In this document: positions 1 to 7,130 of the stretch, one piece after another
Numbering within the stretch: the first letter of the stretch is position 1
How the letters are laid out: the number at the start of each line of letters is the position of its first letter
NCBI RefSeq assembly: GCF_039528175.1
Contig: NZ_BAAALH010000001.1
Location: 310,001 to 374,000, forward strand
Direction of reading: 5' to 3'
Length of the DNA stretch: 64,000 bases
Source: Citricoccus alkalitolerans
GTDB lineage: Bacteria > Actinomycetota > Actinomycetes > Actinomycetales > Micrococcaceae
Notes under the pieces: generated by a model
Seen by the model: the letters and a program-made list of their open reading frames with translations, nothing else
What the model was told of the DNA's origin: nothing
Databases searched by the model: none
Program-made: the position numbers and the translations under genes

Positions 1-1
1 C

Positions 2-121
2 GGCGAGCCCTGCCGCAACGTCGTAGTGGACGTCACCCGCAACGGCCGCCAGCGGTACTGCTCAGTGCGGTGTGCGAACCGGGCCGCCGTCCGTCGGCAC
101 CGGGCCCGTTCGTCACGGTGA
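2..121 (+). CDS. CGNR zinc-finger protein, C-terminal fragment (partial at left edge)
   Basis: This is the last 39 codons of a gene that enters from the left edge. It contains Cys, then an Asn-Gly-Arg turn, then C-S-V-R-C-A-N-R followed by a basic R-R-H-R-A-R tail. That matches the C-terminal CGNR zinc-finger module (usually C-S-x-x-x-C-G-N-R) of putative actinobacterial transcription regulators. Here the Gly of the name-giving motif is Ala. The stop codon overlaps the convergent ArsC gene by 9 bp. Only the zinc-finger end is visible, so the regulated genes cannot be inferred. Confidence 0.65.
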   Translation, partial: GEPCRNVVVDVTRNGRQRYCSVRCANRAAVRRHRARSSR

Positions 122-988
122 CGGGAGGGGGCCAAAGGGTTGGTGGGGCAGCAACTCGGTGATGAGCTGCTGGATTCGGGCCTTAATGTCATCGCGGATG
201 GGACGCACGCCCTCGAGGCCCTGGCCGGCCGGGTCTTCGAGCTTCCAGTCCTCATAGCGCTTGCCGGGGAAAAACGGACAGGCGTCTCCGCACCCCATGG
301 TGATGACCACGTCCGAGTCCTTCACGGCCTGCTCGGACAGCACCTTGGGTTGGTTCGCGCTGATGTCGATGCCTTCCTCGGCCATTGCCTCCACGGCTGC
401 CGGATTGACCGAATCGGCCGGTGCCGAGCCAGCAGAGCGGACCTCGATCCGGCCCTCGGCCAGGTGGGACAGGTAGGCAGCCGCCATCTGGGAGCGGCCG
501 GCGTTGTGCACGCAGACGAAGAGGACCGCCGGTCGGTCGGTCGTGTCCTCGGTGGTGCCGGTGAGTTCGGCGAGCAGTGCCCTGACGCGGGCGTCGACGT
601 CGTCTCGGACCAGGCGCATGCGTTCCGTCCCTTCGATGCCACGGGCGGAGGGCTCGTCGGTGTGCCAGGTCTCGATGGTGCCGGTCATTCCGTCGACCGG
701 CTCGACGTGGGCCTCACCGCCCAGAACGACCACCCGGTCCACGCGTGCCAGCAGGTCCGGGTCGATGGGCTTGGGGCGCCCGGCGGACATGTCGGCCCCG
801 CCTTCGGCGATGACCTCGGCCGAAAGCGCGTTGATCGTCTCTCCCGGGCTGGTGCCGGCGGAGTGGACCTCAACGGCGCCGGCGGCGTGGTGTTCCATCA
901 AGGCTGCCGCCATCTGTGACTTGCCTCCGTTCTTGGCACAGACGAACAGCACGGACGGACGGGATGAGGATCGTGGCTCGGTGGTCAT
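113..988 (-). CDS. arsC: Fused double low-molecular-weight phosphatase / arsenate reductase (ArsC)
   Basis: Cytoplasmic arsenate reductase-type protein, 291 aa, built from two tandem LMW-phosphatase-fold domains. Domain 1 (about residues 10-145) has C17-A-K-N-G-G-K23-S, a P-loop variant in which Lys replaces the usual Arg. Domain 2 (about 152-285) has the canonical C159-V-H-N-A-G-R165-S plus C233 and C237 (M-G-C-G-D-A-C-P), the cysteines expected to relay the disulfide in thioredoxin-coupled enzymes. Single-domain family members are about 130-140 aa. The ATG at 988 is chosen over an upstream TTG because AGGAGG lies about 10 nt before it. It follows acr3 by 30 bp in an arsenic operon. Domain 2 is probably the reductase; the role of domain 1 is unknown. 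Confidence 0.88.
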   Translation of the reverse strand: MTTEPRSSSRPSVLFVCAKNGGKSQMAAALMEHHAAGAVEVHSAGTSPGETINALSAEVIAEGGADMSAGRPKPIDPDLLARVDRVVVLGGEAHVEPVDGMTGTIETWHTDEPSARGIEGTERMRLVRDDVDARVRALLAELTGTTEDTTDRPAVLFVCVHNAGRSQMAAAYLSHLAEGRIEVRSAGSAPADSVNPAAVEAMAEEGIDISANQPKVLSEQAVKDSDVVITMGCGDACPFFPGKRYEDWKLEDPAGQGLEGVRPIRDDIKARIQQLITELLPHQPFGPLPSP

Positions 989-1018
989 CTCTACAGGCCT
1001 CCTGTCGGGCAAGACGGT

Positions 1019-2137
1019 TCAGGCTCGTGCCGCGGAGGCGGTCTCAGCGAGGGCGGGGGCGGTGGGGTCGCCGGGGAACAGCTTGCGGCCGGCCCACAGG
1101 GACACATAGACGAGTCCCACCAGTACCGGCACCTCGATCAGGGGTCCCACGACGCCGGCCAGGGCCTGGCCGGACGTGACGCCGAAGGTGCCGATGGCCA
1201 CGGCGATGGCCAGCTCGAAATTGTTGCCGGCGGCAGTGAAGGCCACGGTGGTGGACTTGGCGTAGTTCAGCCCGACGGCCTTGGACGCGATGAGGCTGAT
1301 GCCGAACATGAACACGAAGTAGGCCAGCAACGGCAGGGCGATCCGGGCGACGTCCCATGGGTTGGTGGTGATGGCCTCGCCCTGCAGGGCGAACAGCAGC
1401 ACGATGGTGAACAGCAGTCCATAGAGGGCCCACGGGCCGATGCGGGGCAGAAAGCGGTTCTCGTACCAGTCCCGACCCTTGGCCTTCTCGCCGAAGTGAC
1501 GCGTGAGGAACCCTGCCAACAGGGGAATACCCAGGAATATCAGGACGCTGAGCACGATCGACCAGACGGAGAAGTCGGCCGACGTGGTCGGCAACCCCAG
1601 CCAGGACGGAAGCACCTGGAGGTAGAACCAGCCCAGGGCGCCGAAGGCGAAGACCTGGAAGACGGAGTTGATGGCCACCAGAACCGCGGCGGCCTCCCGG
1701 TCCCCGCAGGCCAGGTCGTTCCAAATGAAGACCATCGCGATGCAGCGCGCCAGGCCGACGATGATCAGCCCGGTGCGGTACTCCGGCAGGTCGGGCAGCA
1801 GCATCCAGGCCAGAGTGAACATCAGGGCCGGACCGACGATCCAGTTCAGGGCCAAGGAAGTGATCATAAGCCGCTTGTCTCCGGCGACGCGGTGGGTCTC
1901 GTCATAGCGGACCTTGGCCAGCACCGGGTACATCATCACCAGCAGGCCGATGGCGATCGGGAGGGACACCTCGCCGATCTTCACCGCTTCCAGGGCAGTG
2001 TTCAGGCCGGGGATCAACCGGCCCAGGGCCAGCCCGACGACCATAGCCAACAGGATCCAGGCCGGCAGCCAACGGTCGAGGAAGGACATCTCCTTCATCA
2101 CCGGTTGCTGCAGGGCGGGGGCGGTGGCGGTGCTCAT
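1019..2137 (-). CDS. acr3: Arsenite efflux permease, ACR3 family
   Basis: Integral membrane carrier of 372 aa with about ten hydrophobic segments. It exports arsenite (and possibly antimonite) produced by the ArsC encoded downstream. The diagnostic G-L-A-R-C-I-A-M-V segment, with the Cys essential in characterised ACR3 proteins, is present, followed by F-I-W-N-D-L-A. The ATG at 2137 is preferred because the upstream in-frame codons lie inside the promoter and operator DNA. First gene of an acr3-arsC operon transcribed divergently from arsR, with operator-like ATCGAT elements over its promoter. Length and topology are normal for the family. Confidence 0.93.
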   Translation of the reverse strand: MSTATAPALQQPVMKEMSFLDRWLPAWILLAMVVGLALGRLIPGLNTALEAVKIGEVSLPIAIGLLVMMYPVLAKVRYDETHRVAGDKRLMITSLALNWIVGPALMFTLAWMLLPDLPEYRTGLIIVGLARCIAMVFIWNDLACGDREAAAVLVAINSVFQVFAFGALGWFYLQVLPSWLGLPTTSADFSVWSIVLSVLIFLGIPLLAGFLTRHFGEKAKGRDWYENRFLPRIGPWALYGLLFTIVLLFALQGEAITTNPWDVARIALPLLAYFVFMFGISLIASKAVGLNYAKSTTVAFTAAGNNFELAIAVAIGTFGVTSGQALAGVVGPLIEVPVLVGLVYVSLWAGRKLFPGDPTAPALAETASAARA

Positions 2138-2153
2138 GCAGGCCCATCTCTCG

Positions 2154-2203
2154 TATCGATAACCATCGATGGGAACACTACTGGTCATATCGATGCGCGT
2201 CAA
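2154..2203 (-). promoter_or_regulatory. acr3-arsC promoter with ATCGAT operator-like elements
   Basis: On the minus strand TTGACG (2203-2198) and TAGTGT (2180-2175) are separated by exactly 17 bp, a good vegetative promoter reading toward acr3. Three ATCGAT-containing palindromic elements lie around 2154-2161, 2163-2172 and 2186-2195. The last sits in the spacer, the first two just downstream. They are the likely binding sites for the divergently encoded ArsR. Binding is inferred from position and symmetry. Confidence 0.7.
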
Positions 2204-2205
2204 TG

Positions 2206-2211
2206 TAAGAT
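2206..2211 (+). promoter_or_regulatory. -10 element of a leaderless arsR promoter
   Basis: TAAGAT ends six bases before the ATG at 2218, so transcription is expected to start at or next to the start codon. The same arrangement recurs at ten other genes in the window. A weak -35 candidate (TGGTCA) lies 18 bp upstream, and an ATCGAT element falls between, which would allow autoregulation. Confidence 0.6.
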
Positions 2212-2217
2212 CGGGTG

Positions 2218-2604
2218 ATGGTTCCGACAGCTACCCAGACCTCCCTTGATGCCGTGGGCATCACCCACGGCCACCGCGCAGCCTCCGGTATATCCGAGTG
2301 CTGCTCCCTGGGAGTCGGTCCGATTGGTGCCGATGAGGCGCGGAGCTCAGCGGGCATGTTCAAGGCCCTGGCCGACCCCATGCGACTGCGCCTGTTGTCC
2401 CACGTGGCGGCGCAGGGGTGCGAGGCGGTGTGCGCGTGTGACCTCACCGAGGACCTGGGCATCAGCCAGTCCACCGTCAGCCACCACATGAAGAAGCTCG
2501 TCGACGCCGGCCTGCTCGCCCGGGAGCAGCGCGGCAAGTGGGCGCACTACACGGTGGTGCCGGAGTCGTTCGCCACCCTGCGCGGCCTGCTCGAGATCGG
2601 CTGA
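2218..2604 (+). CDS. arsR: ArsR/SmtB-family metalloregulator (arsenic repressor)
   Basis: Winged-helix repressor of 128 aa that should release the acr3-arsC promoter when it binds As(III). Visible parts are an N-terminal E-C-C-S-L motif near residue 28, a F-K-A-L-A-D-P-M-R-L-R-L-L helix, C-E-A-V-C-A-C-D-L (the metal-box region), and the recognition helix I-S-Q-S-T-V-S-H-H-M-K-K-L. The vicinal cysteines suit As(III) binding. ATG 2218 is favoured over GTG 2215 because the -10 hexamer spacing predicts a leaderless message. It stands alone, divergent from the efflux operon it probably controls. Confidence 0.9.
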   Translation: MVPTATQTSLDAVGITHGHRAASGISECCSLGVGPIGADEARSSAGMFKALADPMRLRLLSHVAAQGCEAVCACDLTEDLGISQSTVSHHMKKLVDAGLLAREQRGKWAHYTVVPESFATLRGLLEIG

Positions 2605-2606
2605 CC

Positions 2607-2629
2607 GGTCCGCTTCCCCAAGGCGGACC
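2607..2629. terminator. Short inverted repeat after arsR
   Basis: GGTCCGC and GCGGACC form a 7-bp stem with a 9-nt loop directly after the arsR stop codon. No T-run follows. It is consistent with an arsR terminator, but weak on its own. Confidence 0.4.
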
Positions 2630-2734
2630 TGCTCCGCGGGCTCACGACCGAGGTGATGCCCCAGTCTGAGGCCGCCGTCACGCTCGTCGCTGCGATCGCC
2701 ACGATGAGCACCCGCAACCTGAGGACGCACGTGA

Positions 2735-3523
2735 CTAGGCCGTGAACCTGCGCCGGTAGGAGGTCGGCGTGGTGGAGAAGACGGCCGTGAAGTTCTGTCG
2801 GAAGGTGACGGCGCTGCCGAATCCGCAGGAGGCGGCAATCCGGCTGATGCTCCACTCGGTGGTCTCCAGCAGGCGCCGAGCGTCATCCAGGCGGCGGGAC
2901 AGTAGCCACTTGGCGGGACTGGTTCCGGTGACCTCCCGGAAGCGGCGGGCGAAATTGCGCGTGCTCATATGGGCGCGTTCAGCCATTCTCCCCACGTCAA
3001 GGTGCTCATCCAGATGTGCCAGGGCCCAGTCCATGGCTTCGGCCACCGGACCGGCGCCCTCGTGCTCGGGCAGCGGCCGATCAATGTACTGAGCCTGGTC
3101 GCCTTCCCGGTGCGGGGCGATGACCAGGTGCCGGGCGACCTGGGCCGCGGCCGCTGAGCCCAGCCGCGTGCGCACGATGTGCAGGCAGGCATCCAAGGCG
3201 GATGCCGTCCCGGCGGAGGTCAGGACGTCCCCGTGGTCGATATACAGGGCGGAGTTCTGGACTGGCACAGCCGGGTAGGCGCGGGCGAGCGCGTCGCTGC
3301 TGCCCCAGTGGGTCACGATCACTCGCTCACCCAGGACACCACTGGCCGCCACCGGGAAGGCGCCCAGGCAGAGGCCGGCCACGGCGGCGCCCTGCTCGTG
3401 TGCCCCTCGCACCAGGGTGACGAGGGAGTCGGGCACGGGCGGCAGGTCCGCCGGCCACGACGGCAGGACGAGGAGGTCTGCCGTCGCCACGACCTCGGGT
3501 CCAGCCAGATCGTCCAGGAGCAC
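2735..3523 (-). CDS. GlxA-type transcription regulator (DJ-1/PfpI + AraC HTH), uncertain or damaged N-terminus
   Basis: 262 aa from the first recognised start (GTG). The N-terminal half is a DJ-1/PfpI-like domain with G-L-C-L-G-A-F (nucleophile-elbow Cys). The C-terminal third is an AraC double helix-turn-helix with M-S-T-R-N-F-A-R-R-F-R and I-A-A-S-C-G-F-G-S-A-V-T-F-R-Q-N-F. Relatives are about 310-330 aa. The same frame stays open upstream and encodes convincing family sequence (L-F-H-L-A-A-P-L-L-V-F-G-E) at about 3575-3640, but has no ATG, GTG or TTG back into dapA. The true start is therefore unknown: a rare start codon, a frameshift or a pseudogene are all possible. The regulated genes are unknown. 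Confidence 0.72.
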   Translation of the reverse strand: MLLDDLAGPEVVATADLLVLPSWPADLPPVPDSLVTLVRGAHEQGAAVAGLCLGAFPVAASGVLGERVIVTHWGSSDALARAYPAVPVQNSALYIDHGDVLTSAGTASALDACLHIVRTRLGSAAAAQVARHLVIAPHREGDQAQYIDRPLPEHEGAGPVAEAMDWALAHLDEHLDVGRMAERAHMSTRNFARRFREVTGTSPAKWLLSRRLDDARRLLETTEWSISRIAASCGFGSAVTFRQNFTAVFSTTPTSYRRRFTA

Positions 3524-3750
3524 GCCTTCGGCACTGCGGACCGGTGCGCCGTCGTCGCTGAAGATCGTGGTCTGCCACTCTTCGGCCAGACCCTGACGCC
3601 GGACCTCGCCGAAGACCAGCAGGGGAGCCGCGAGGTGGAAGAGCGTGATCCGTGGAGGCAGGCACAGTCCTGGCGAAGAGTGACCTCGGTTCGTCGGCAG
3701 TTCAGGGCCGCGAGACCCAGGCGGTCGCCAACGCCTGACGGCTGCGGTGT

Positions 3751-4665
3751 CTACTGCTCCACGTCGAGCCCCGCGATCACCCGCGCCACCTCGGCTCGAT
3801 GGTCCTCCGTCAGACCCAGCAGGGGCAGCGGCAGGCTGGACTCCTGCGCCAGACCCAGCTGCTCCGCCACGGCGGCCATCACCCGGATGCCCCCGCCGTG
3901 CCGGGCGAAGAGGTCCCAGAGCGGAGCAAGGCGCTCGGACTCCGCCCGTGCCTGCGCTGGGGAGCTCTGGGCGGCCCGGACGATCCTCAAGGCCGCCTCG
4001 GGCAGGGTCCCGGCGATGACCGAGTACCAGGCGTCGCAGCCTGCGAGCAGGCCGTCTGCCGCGTGGGCATCCCCGGAGACGCCAATGGTCACCTCAGGCG
4101 GAAGAACAGCGCGGATCTGCTGGACGTGCGCTCGGGCGGCCTCCGGATCAGCGGGCACACCCGGGACCTTGATGGACGCGATCCCCTGCAGTGCGGCGAT
4201 CCGAGCGTATAGCTCGGTGGTGAAGGTGAAGCGCGTAGTGCGCGGGTTGTCGTAGACGACCACCGGCACGGACGAATGGCTCGTCACCGCCCGGAACAAT
4301 TCGAATACGTCATCCTCGGTCAGCGGCTGGTAGCTCACCGGCGCCAGCAGCAGTCCTGCGGCGCCAGCCTCCTGTGCCGCCTCGGCATGGGCGAGGACCT
4401 GCGAGGTCCGGGTGGCACCGATGCCCACGAAGACGGGCACATCCCCGGCATGCGCGACGGCGGCGCGGGCCACCCGGGCGCGCTCGTCCCGGTCCAGGTA
4501 CGCGTACGACCCCGTGGAGCCGAGAGCGGTGATGGAATCGACGCCGGCGGCCACCAGACGCTCCACCAGTCCGATGAAGGCTGGCTCATCCAGTGCGTCG
4601 TGGTGGAGGGGCGTGAGGGGAAAAGCACTCAGGCCGGTGAACATCGCCGGGTTCCAGGTCGGCAT
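3751..4665 (-). CDS. Dihydrodipicolinate synthase / N-acetylneuraminate lyase family aldolase
   Basis: 304-aa TIM-barrel class I aldolase. It has the G-S-T-G phosphate/pyruvate-binding turn (49-52), Y138 in Y-D-N-P, and Schiff-base K166 in S-I-K-V-P-G. The turn is followed by S-Y-A-Y-L rather than the E of true DapA (G-T-T-G-E), which argues against assigning lysine biosynthesis; another 2-oxoacid aldolase is as likely. The start lies one base after the beta-lactamase stop, and an AGGAG sits about ten bases before the ATG inside that gene. The two genes are therefore almost certainly co-transcribed. The substrate is unknown. Confidence 0.85.
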   Translation of the reverse strand: MPTWNPAMFTGLSAFPLTPLHHDALDEPAFIGLVERLVAAGVDSITALGSTGSYAYLDRDERARVARAAVAHAGDVPVFVGIGATRTSQVLAHAEAAQEAGAAGLLLAPVSYQPLTEDDVFELFRAVTSHSSVPVVVYDNPRTTRFTFTTELYARIAALQGIASIKVPGVPADPEAARAHVQQIRAVLPPEVTIGVSGDAHAADGLLAGCDAWYSVIAGTLPEAALRIVRAAQSSPAQARAESERLAPLWDLFARHGGGIRVMAAVAEQLGLAQESSLPLPLLGLTEDHRAEVARVIAGLDVEQ

Positions 4666-4666
4666 C

Positions 4667-5554
4667 TCAGGTCAGCTCCTCGACGGCCACGGTGGCGGCC
4701 TCGGCCACGAAGTCGTCCTGGAACTGCCCCTCCGGGTCATCGAGATTGGTGTAGACGGCCACCACGAGGGGCGTCCCCTCCGCCCGCTCGATGACGGCGA
4801 GGTCGTTGCGGGTGCCGTGGCCCAGCCCTGCCCCGCTCTTGTTGGCCACCGTCCAGGAGTCGTCCTCCGCCACGGCGGCCCGGATGAGCCCCTCGCTGTT
4901 CTCGGAGGCCCGCATGGACGCCAGCAACTCGTCTTGCGCCCACGGTTCGAGGGTGTCCCCCAGGGCGTACCCGCGGAGATTCTCGGCGGCCTGGCGCGGC
5001 GTCGTGGTGTCCCGGGTCTCCCCGGGGGCCCACTCGTTCAGCTCCGGCTCCACCCGGTCCACGGAAGTGATCTTGTCACCGCTGCGGGCCACAGCGTCCT
5101 GCAGGTCCTCCGGGCCACCGAGCGCATCGAAGAGCAGGTTTCCGGCAGTGTTGTCGCTGTGACTGATGGCTGCCCCGATGACCTGATCCAGGGTCATACC
5201 CGTCTCCACGTGCTGTTCGGCGATCGGCGAGTTCACCACCAGGTCCTCGGCGGAGTAGTGGATCCGCTGGTCCAGGTCCGGCGGCTCACTCTGGGCGAGC
5301 ACGGCGGCAGCCGAGAACACCTTGTGCGTCGAGGCATAACCGAAACGCTCGTCCGCGCGGTACTGGACCTCTTCGCCCGTCCCGGTGTCCACGGCGTAGA
5401 CACCCACCCGGCCGGAGAATCGGTCCTCGAGATGGGCCAAGGCTCGAGCCGTGGACGAGGCATTGGAGGCCGCGGGCTCGGCGTCCGCAACAGGGCTGCA
5501 CCCCGTGAACAGCAGAGGGGCCAGAAGGATCGGGAGAATGAGTGATTCGCGCAT
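4667..5554 (-). CDS. bla: Class A beta-lactamase, predicted lipoprotein
   Basis: Serine beta-lactamase, 295 aa. The N-terminal signal segment ends in L-L-F-T-G-C19, a lipobox, so the enzyme is probably tethered to the outer face of the membrane. Catalytic motifs are all present: S75-T-H-K78, S133-D-N135, E169-P-E-L-N (omega-loop glutamate) and K239-S-G241. The ATG at 5554 gives a proper signal peptide; the longer frame upstream is non-coding-like. It precedes the DapA-like gene with a one-base gap. Its first 17 bp overlap the divergent DUF2809 gene. It should hydrolyse penicillins or cephalosporins; the spectrum cannot be read from sequence. Confidence 0.9.
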   Translation of the reverse strand: MRESLILPILLAPLLFTGCSPVADAEPAASNASSTARALAHLEDRFSGRVGVYAVDTGTGEEVQYRADERFGYASTHKVFSAAAVLAQSEPPDLDQRIHYSAEDLVVNSPIAEQHVETGMTLDQVIGAAISHSDNTAGNLLFDALGGPEDLQDAVARSGDKITSVDRVEPELNEWAPGETRDTTTPRQAAENLRGYALGDTLEPWAQDELLASMRASENSEGLIRAAVAEDDSWTVANKSGAGLGHGTRNDLAVIERAEGTPLVVAVYTNLDDPEGQFQDDFVAEAATVAVEELT

Positions 5555-6083
5555 CGGTTCAGGACTATCACGCCTCTGCGCAGCCGCGAGGACCGGCGCG
5601 CTGTCCGCCCACAAGCCGTCTACACTCAACCAAAGCCCGACCACCTCCGGGAAGGGGGCCGTCATTTCAGAGCCGAGTAGGGCCGTCCCCACCCATGCCA
5701 GGCGCCGGCTCCTCGGTGTCGCAGTCCCCCTGACCATCGCCCTCGGGCTGGGCATCCGCACCCTCAGCACGGCGGCCTGGACGGGACCGGCCGGCGACGC
5801 CCTGTATGCCGTGCTGATCCACCTGCTGATCGCCCTGGTGCTGCCGGCCCGGCCCCGGGCCCTCGTGGCCGGACTGGCACTGGCGGGGTGCCTGGCGGTC
5901 GAGCTGCTCCAGCTCACCGGCCTCTCGGCTGGCCTCGGTGCGCTGTGGCCGCCCCTCCGGTTGGTCTTGGGCACCACGTTCGGTGTCGCGGACCTGATGG
6001 CCTACGCCGTCGGGATCTCCCTCGCCTACGCCGCCGACCGTCTGCTCGGCGTAGGATTCAGCCGTGCCGCACGAACGCCTTGA
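5538..6083 (+). CDS. DUF2809-type small membrane protein
   Basis: 181 aa as drawn. The folded part starts near residue 52 (A-R-R-R-L-L-G) and has about four membrane segments, with G-D-A-L-Y-A-V-L-I-H-L-L, V-E-L-L-Q-L-T-G and L-G-T-T-F-G-V-A-D-L-M-A-Y, which match DUF2809. No ATG, GTG or TTG lies between 5538 and the conserved region. ATG 5538 has AGAAGGA eight bases upstream, so it is the best canonical start, although it overlaps bla on the opposite strand. An ATT at about 5662 behind AAGGGGG is a rarer alternative. Function unknown; it overlaps the next gene by 20 bp. Confidence 0.65.
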   Translation: MSDSRIGSGLSRLCAAARTGALSAHKPSTLNQSPTTSGKGAVISEPSRAVPTHARRRLLGVAVPLTIALGLGIRTLSTAAWTGPAGDALYAVLIHLLIALVLPARPRALVAGLALAGCLAVELLQLTGLSAGLGALWPPLRLVLGTTFGVADLMAYAVGISLAYAADRLLGVGFSRAARTP

Positions 6084-6717
6084 GAACGCCGACCCCACCG
6101 AAGACCTGCACCCGGCCATCCGAGCCGCCGGGTGGCCACAGCCGGCCTCACGCGTGCCGGGCGTCACGGTACGTGACGCCCGGGCGGAGGACCATGAGGA
6201 GATCGCGCACCTCACGGTGACCTCCTACATCGACGGCGGTCATATCGACCCTGAGGACGAGTACATCGCGAACCTCCAGGACGTGGCCACCCGGGCACGT
6301 CAGGCACGCGTCCTCGTCGGAGAGGTGGAAACGACTGCGCTGGCCGGTCCGCCGGATCCCGGAGCGGCGGGAAGCATCATCGCCGGTTCGGTGGTCCTGA
6401 CCCTGCCGGGAATGCCGATGTCCGAGACCGCCCGTGAGGGCGAACTGGAGTTCCGGATGCTCGCCGTGGACCCGCGCGTGCAGCGCCGCGGGGTGGCCCG
6501 GGCCCTGGTCCGCGCCGCCATCGATCGCGCCGAACAGTTGGAGGGGGTCGCCGCCGTCGTGCTGACCACCATGGAGACCATGACCGGGGCGCACCGGCTC
6601 TACGAATCGGAGGGATTCGTCCGGGTGCCCGAACGGGATTGGCGACTCTCGGACATCGGCCAGATGCCGACGTCGGGCGAGGACCCCCTGTACTGGGTCT
6701 ACCGGCGCTCGGTCTGA
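6064..6717 (+). CDS. GNAT-family N-acetyltransferase
   Basis: 217-aa acetyl-CoA-dependent acetyltransferase of unknown substrate. Motif A is clear: F-R-M-L-A-V-D-P-R-V-Q-R-R-G-V-A-R-A-L-V, with the Q/R-x-x-G-x-A pyrophosphate loop near residue 142. Motif B follows as A-H-R-L-Y-E-S-E-G-F. The GTG start lies six bases after TAGGAT (6052-6057), inside the end of the DUF2809 gene, so it probably has its own leaderless promoter as well as any read-through. The N-terminal 30 residues precede the domain and look unstructured. Confidence 0.85.
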   Translation: MPHERLENADPTEDLHPAIRAAGWPQPASRVPGVTVRDARAEDHEEIAHLTVTSYIDGGHIDPEDEYIANLQDVATRARQARVLVGEVETTALAGPPDPGAAGSIIAGSVVLTLPGMPMSETAREGELEFRMLAVDPRVQRRGVARALVRAAIDRAEQLEGVAAVVLTTMETMTGAHRLYESEGFVRVPERDWRLSDIGQMPTSGEDPLYWVYRRSV

Positions 6718-6828
6718 ACCCGGCGCCGAACCCAGCGCGGCAGTACTCCGCACTAGACTGGGTGACCGAACCGGTCTCTGGCACACCAGACACGTCAGAC
6801 CACCACATGTGGAAACCACAGGAGATTC

Positions 6829-7125
6829 ATGTCCGCCATCACCCGTGAGGACGTCGCCCATTTGGCGCGACTGGCCCACATCCGGATGGACGAGAACGAA
6901 CTGGACAAGATGTCCGGAGAGCTCGCCTTCATCATGGATGCCATCGCCTCGGTCAGCGAAGTCGCCGGCCAGGACGTGCCGCGCACGTCCCACCCGATCC
7001 CGCTGCGCAACGTGTTCCGCGAGGACGTGCCCTCGGGCATGCTCACCCAGGAGCAGGCACTCGCCATGGCACCGGACGCCGAGGATGGCCAGTTCAAGGT
7101 CCCGGCGATCCTGGACGGGGAGTGA
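6829..7125 (+). CDS. gatC: Aspartyl/glutamyl-tRNA(Asn/Gln) amidotransferase subunit C
   Basis: Small subunit (98 aa) of the GatCAB transamidosome, which turns Glu-tRNA(Gln) and Asp-tRNA(Asn) into Gln-tRNA(Gln) and Asn-tRNA(Asn). It begins with I-T-R-E-D-V-A-H-L-A-R-L-A and contains P-L-R-N-V-F-R-E-D near the middle, both typical. AGGAG lies before the ATG, and TAGACT (6754-6759) upstream is a candidate -10 for the operon. First gene of gatC-gatA-gatB in the usual actinobacterial order. Confidence 0.95.
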   Translation: MSAITREDVAHLARLAHIRMDENELDKMSGELAFIMDAIASVSEVAGQDVPRTSHPIPLRNVFREDVPSGMLTQEQALAMAPDAEDGQFKVPAILDGE

Positions 7126-7130
7126 TCGGC

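Noticed and set aside
140..919. A 259-codon plus-strand ORF
   Set aside because: Antisense to the fused ArsC, whose catalytic motifs are certain.
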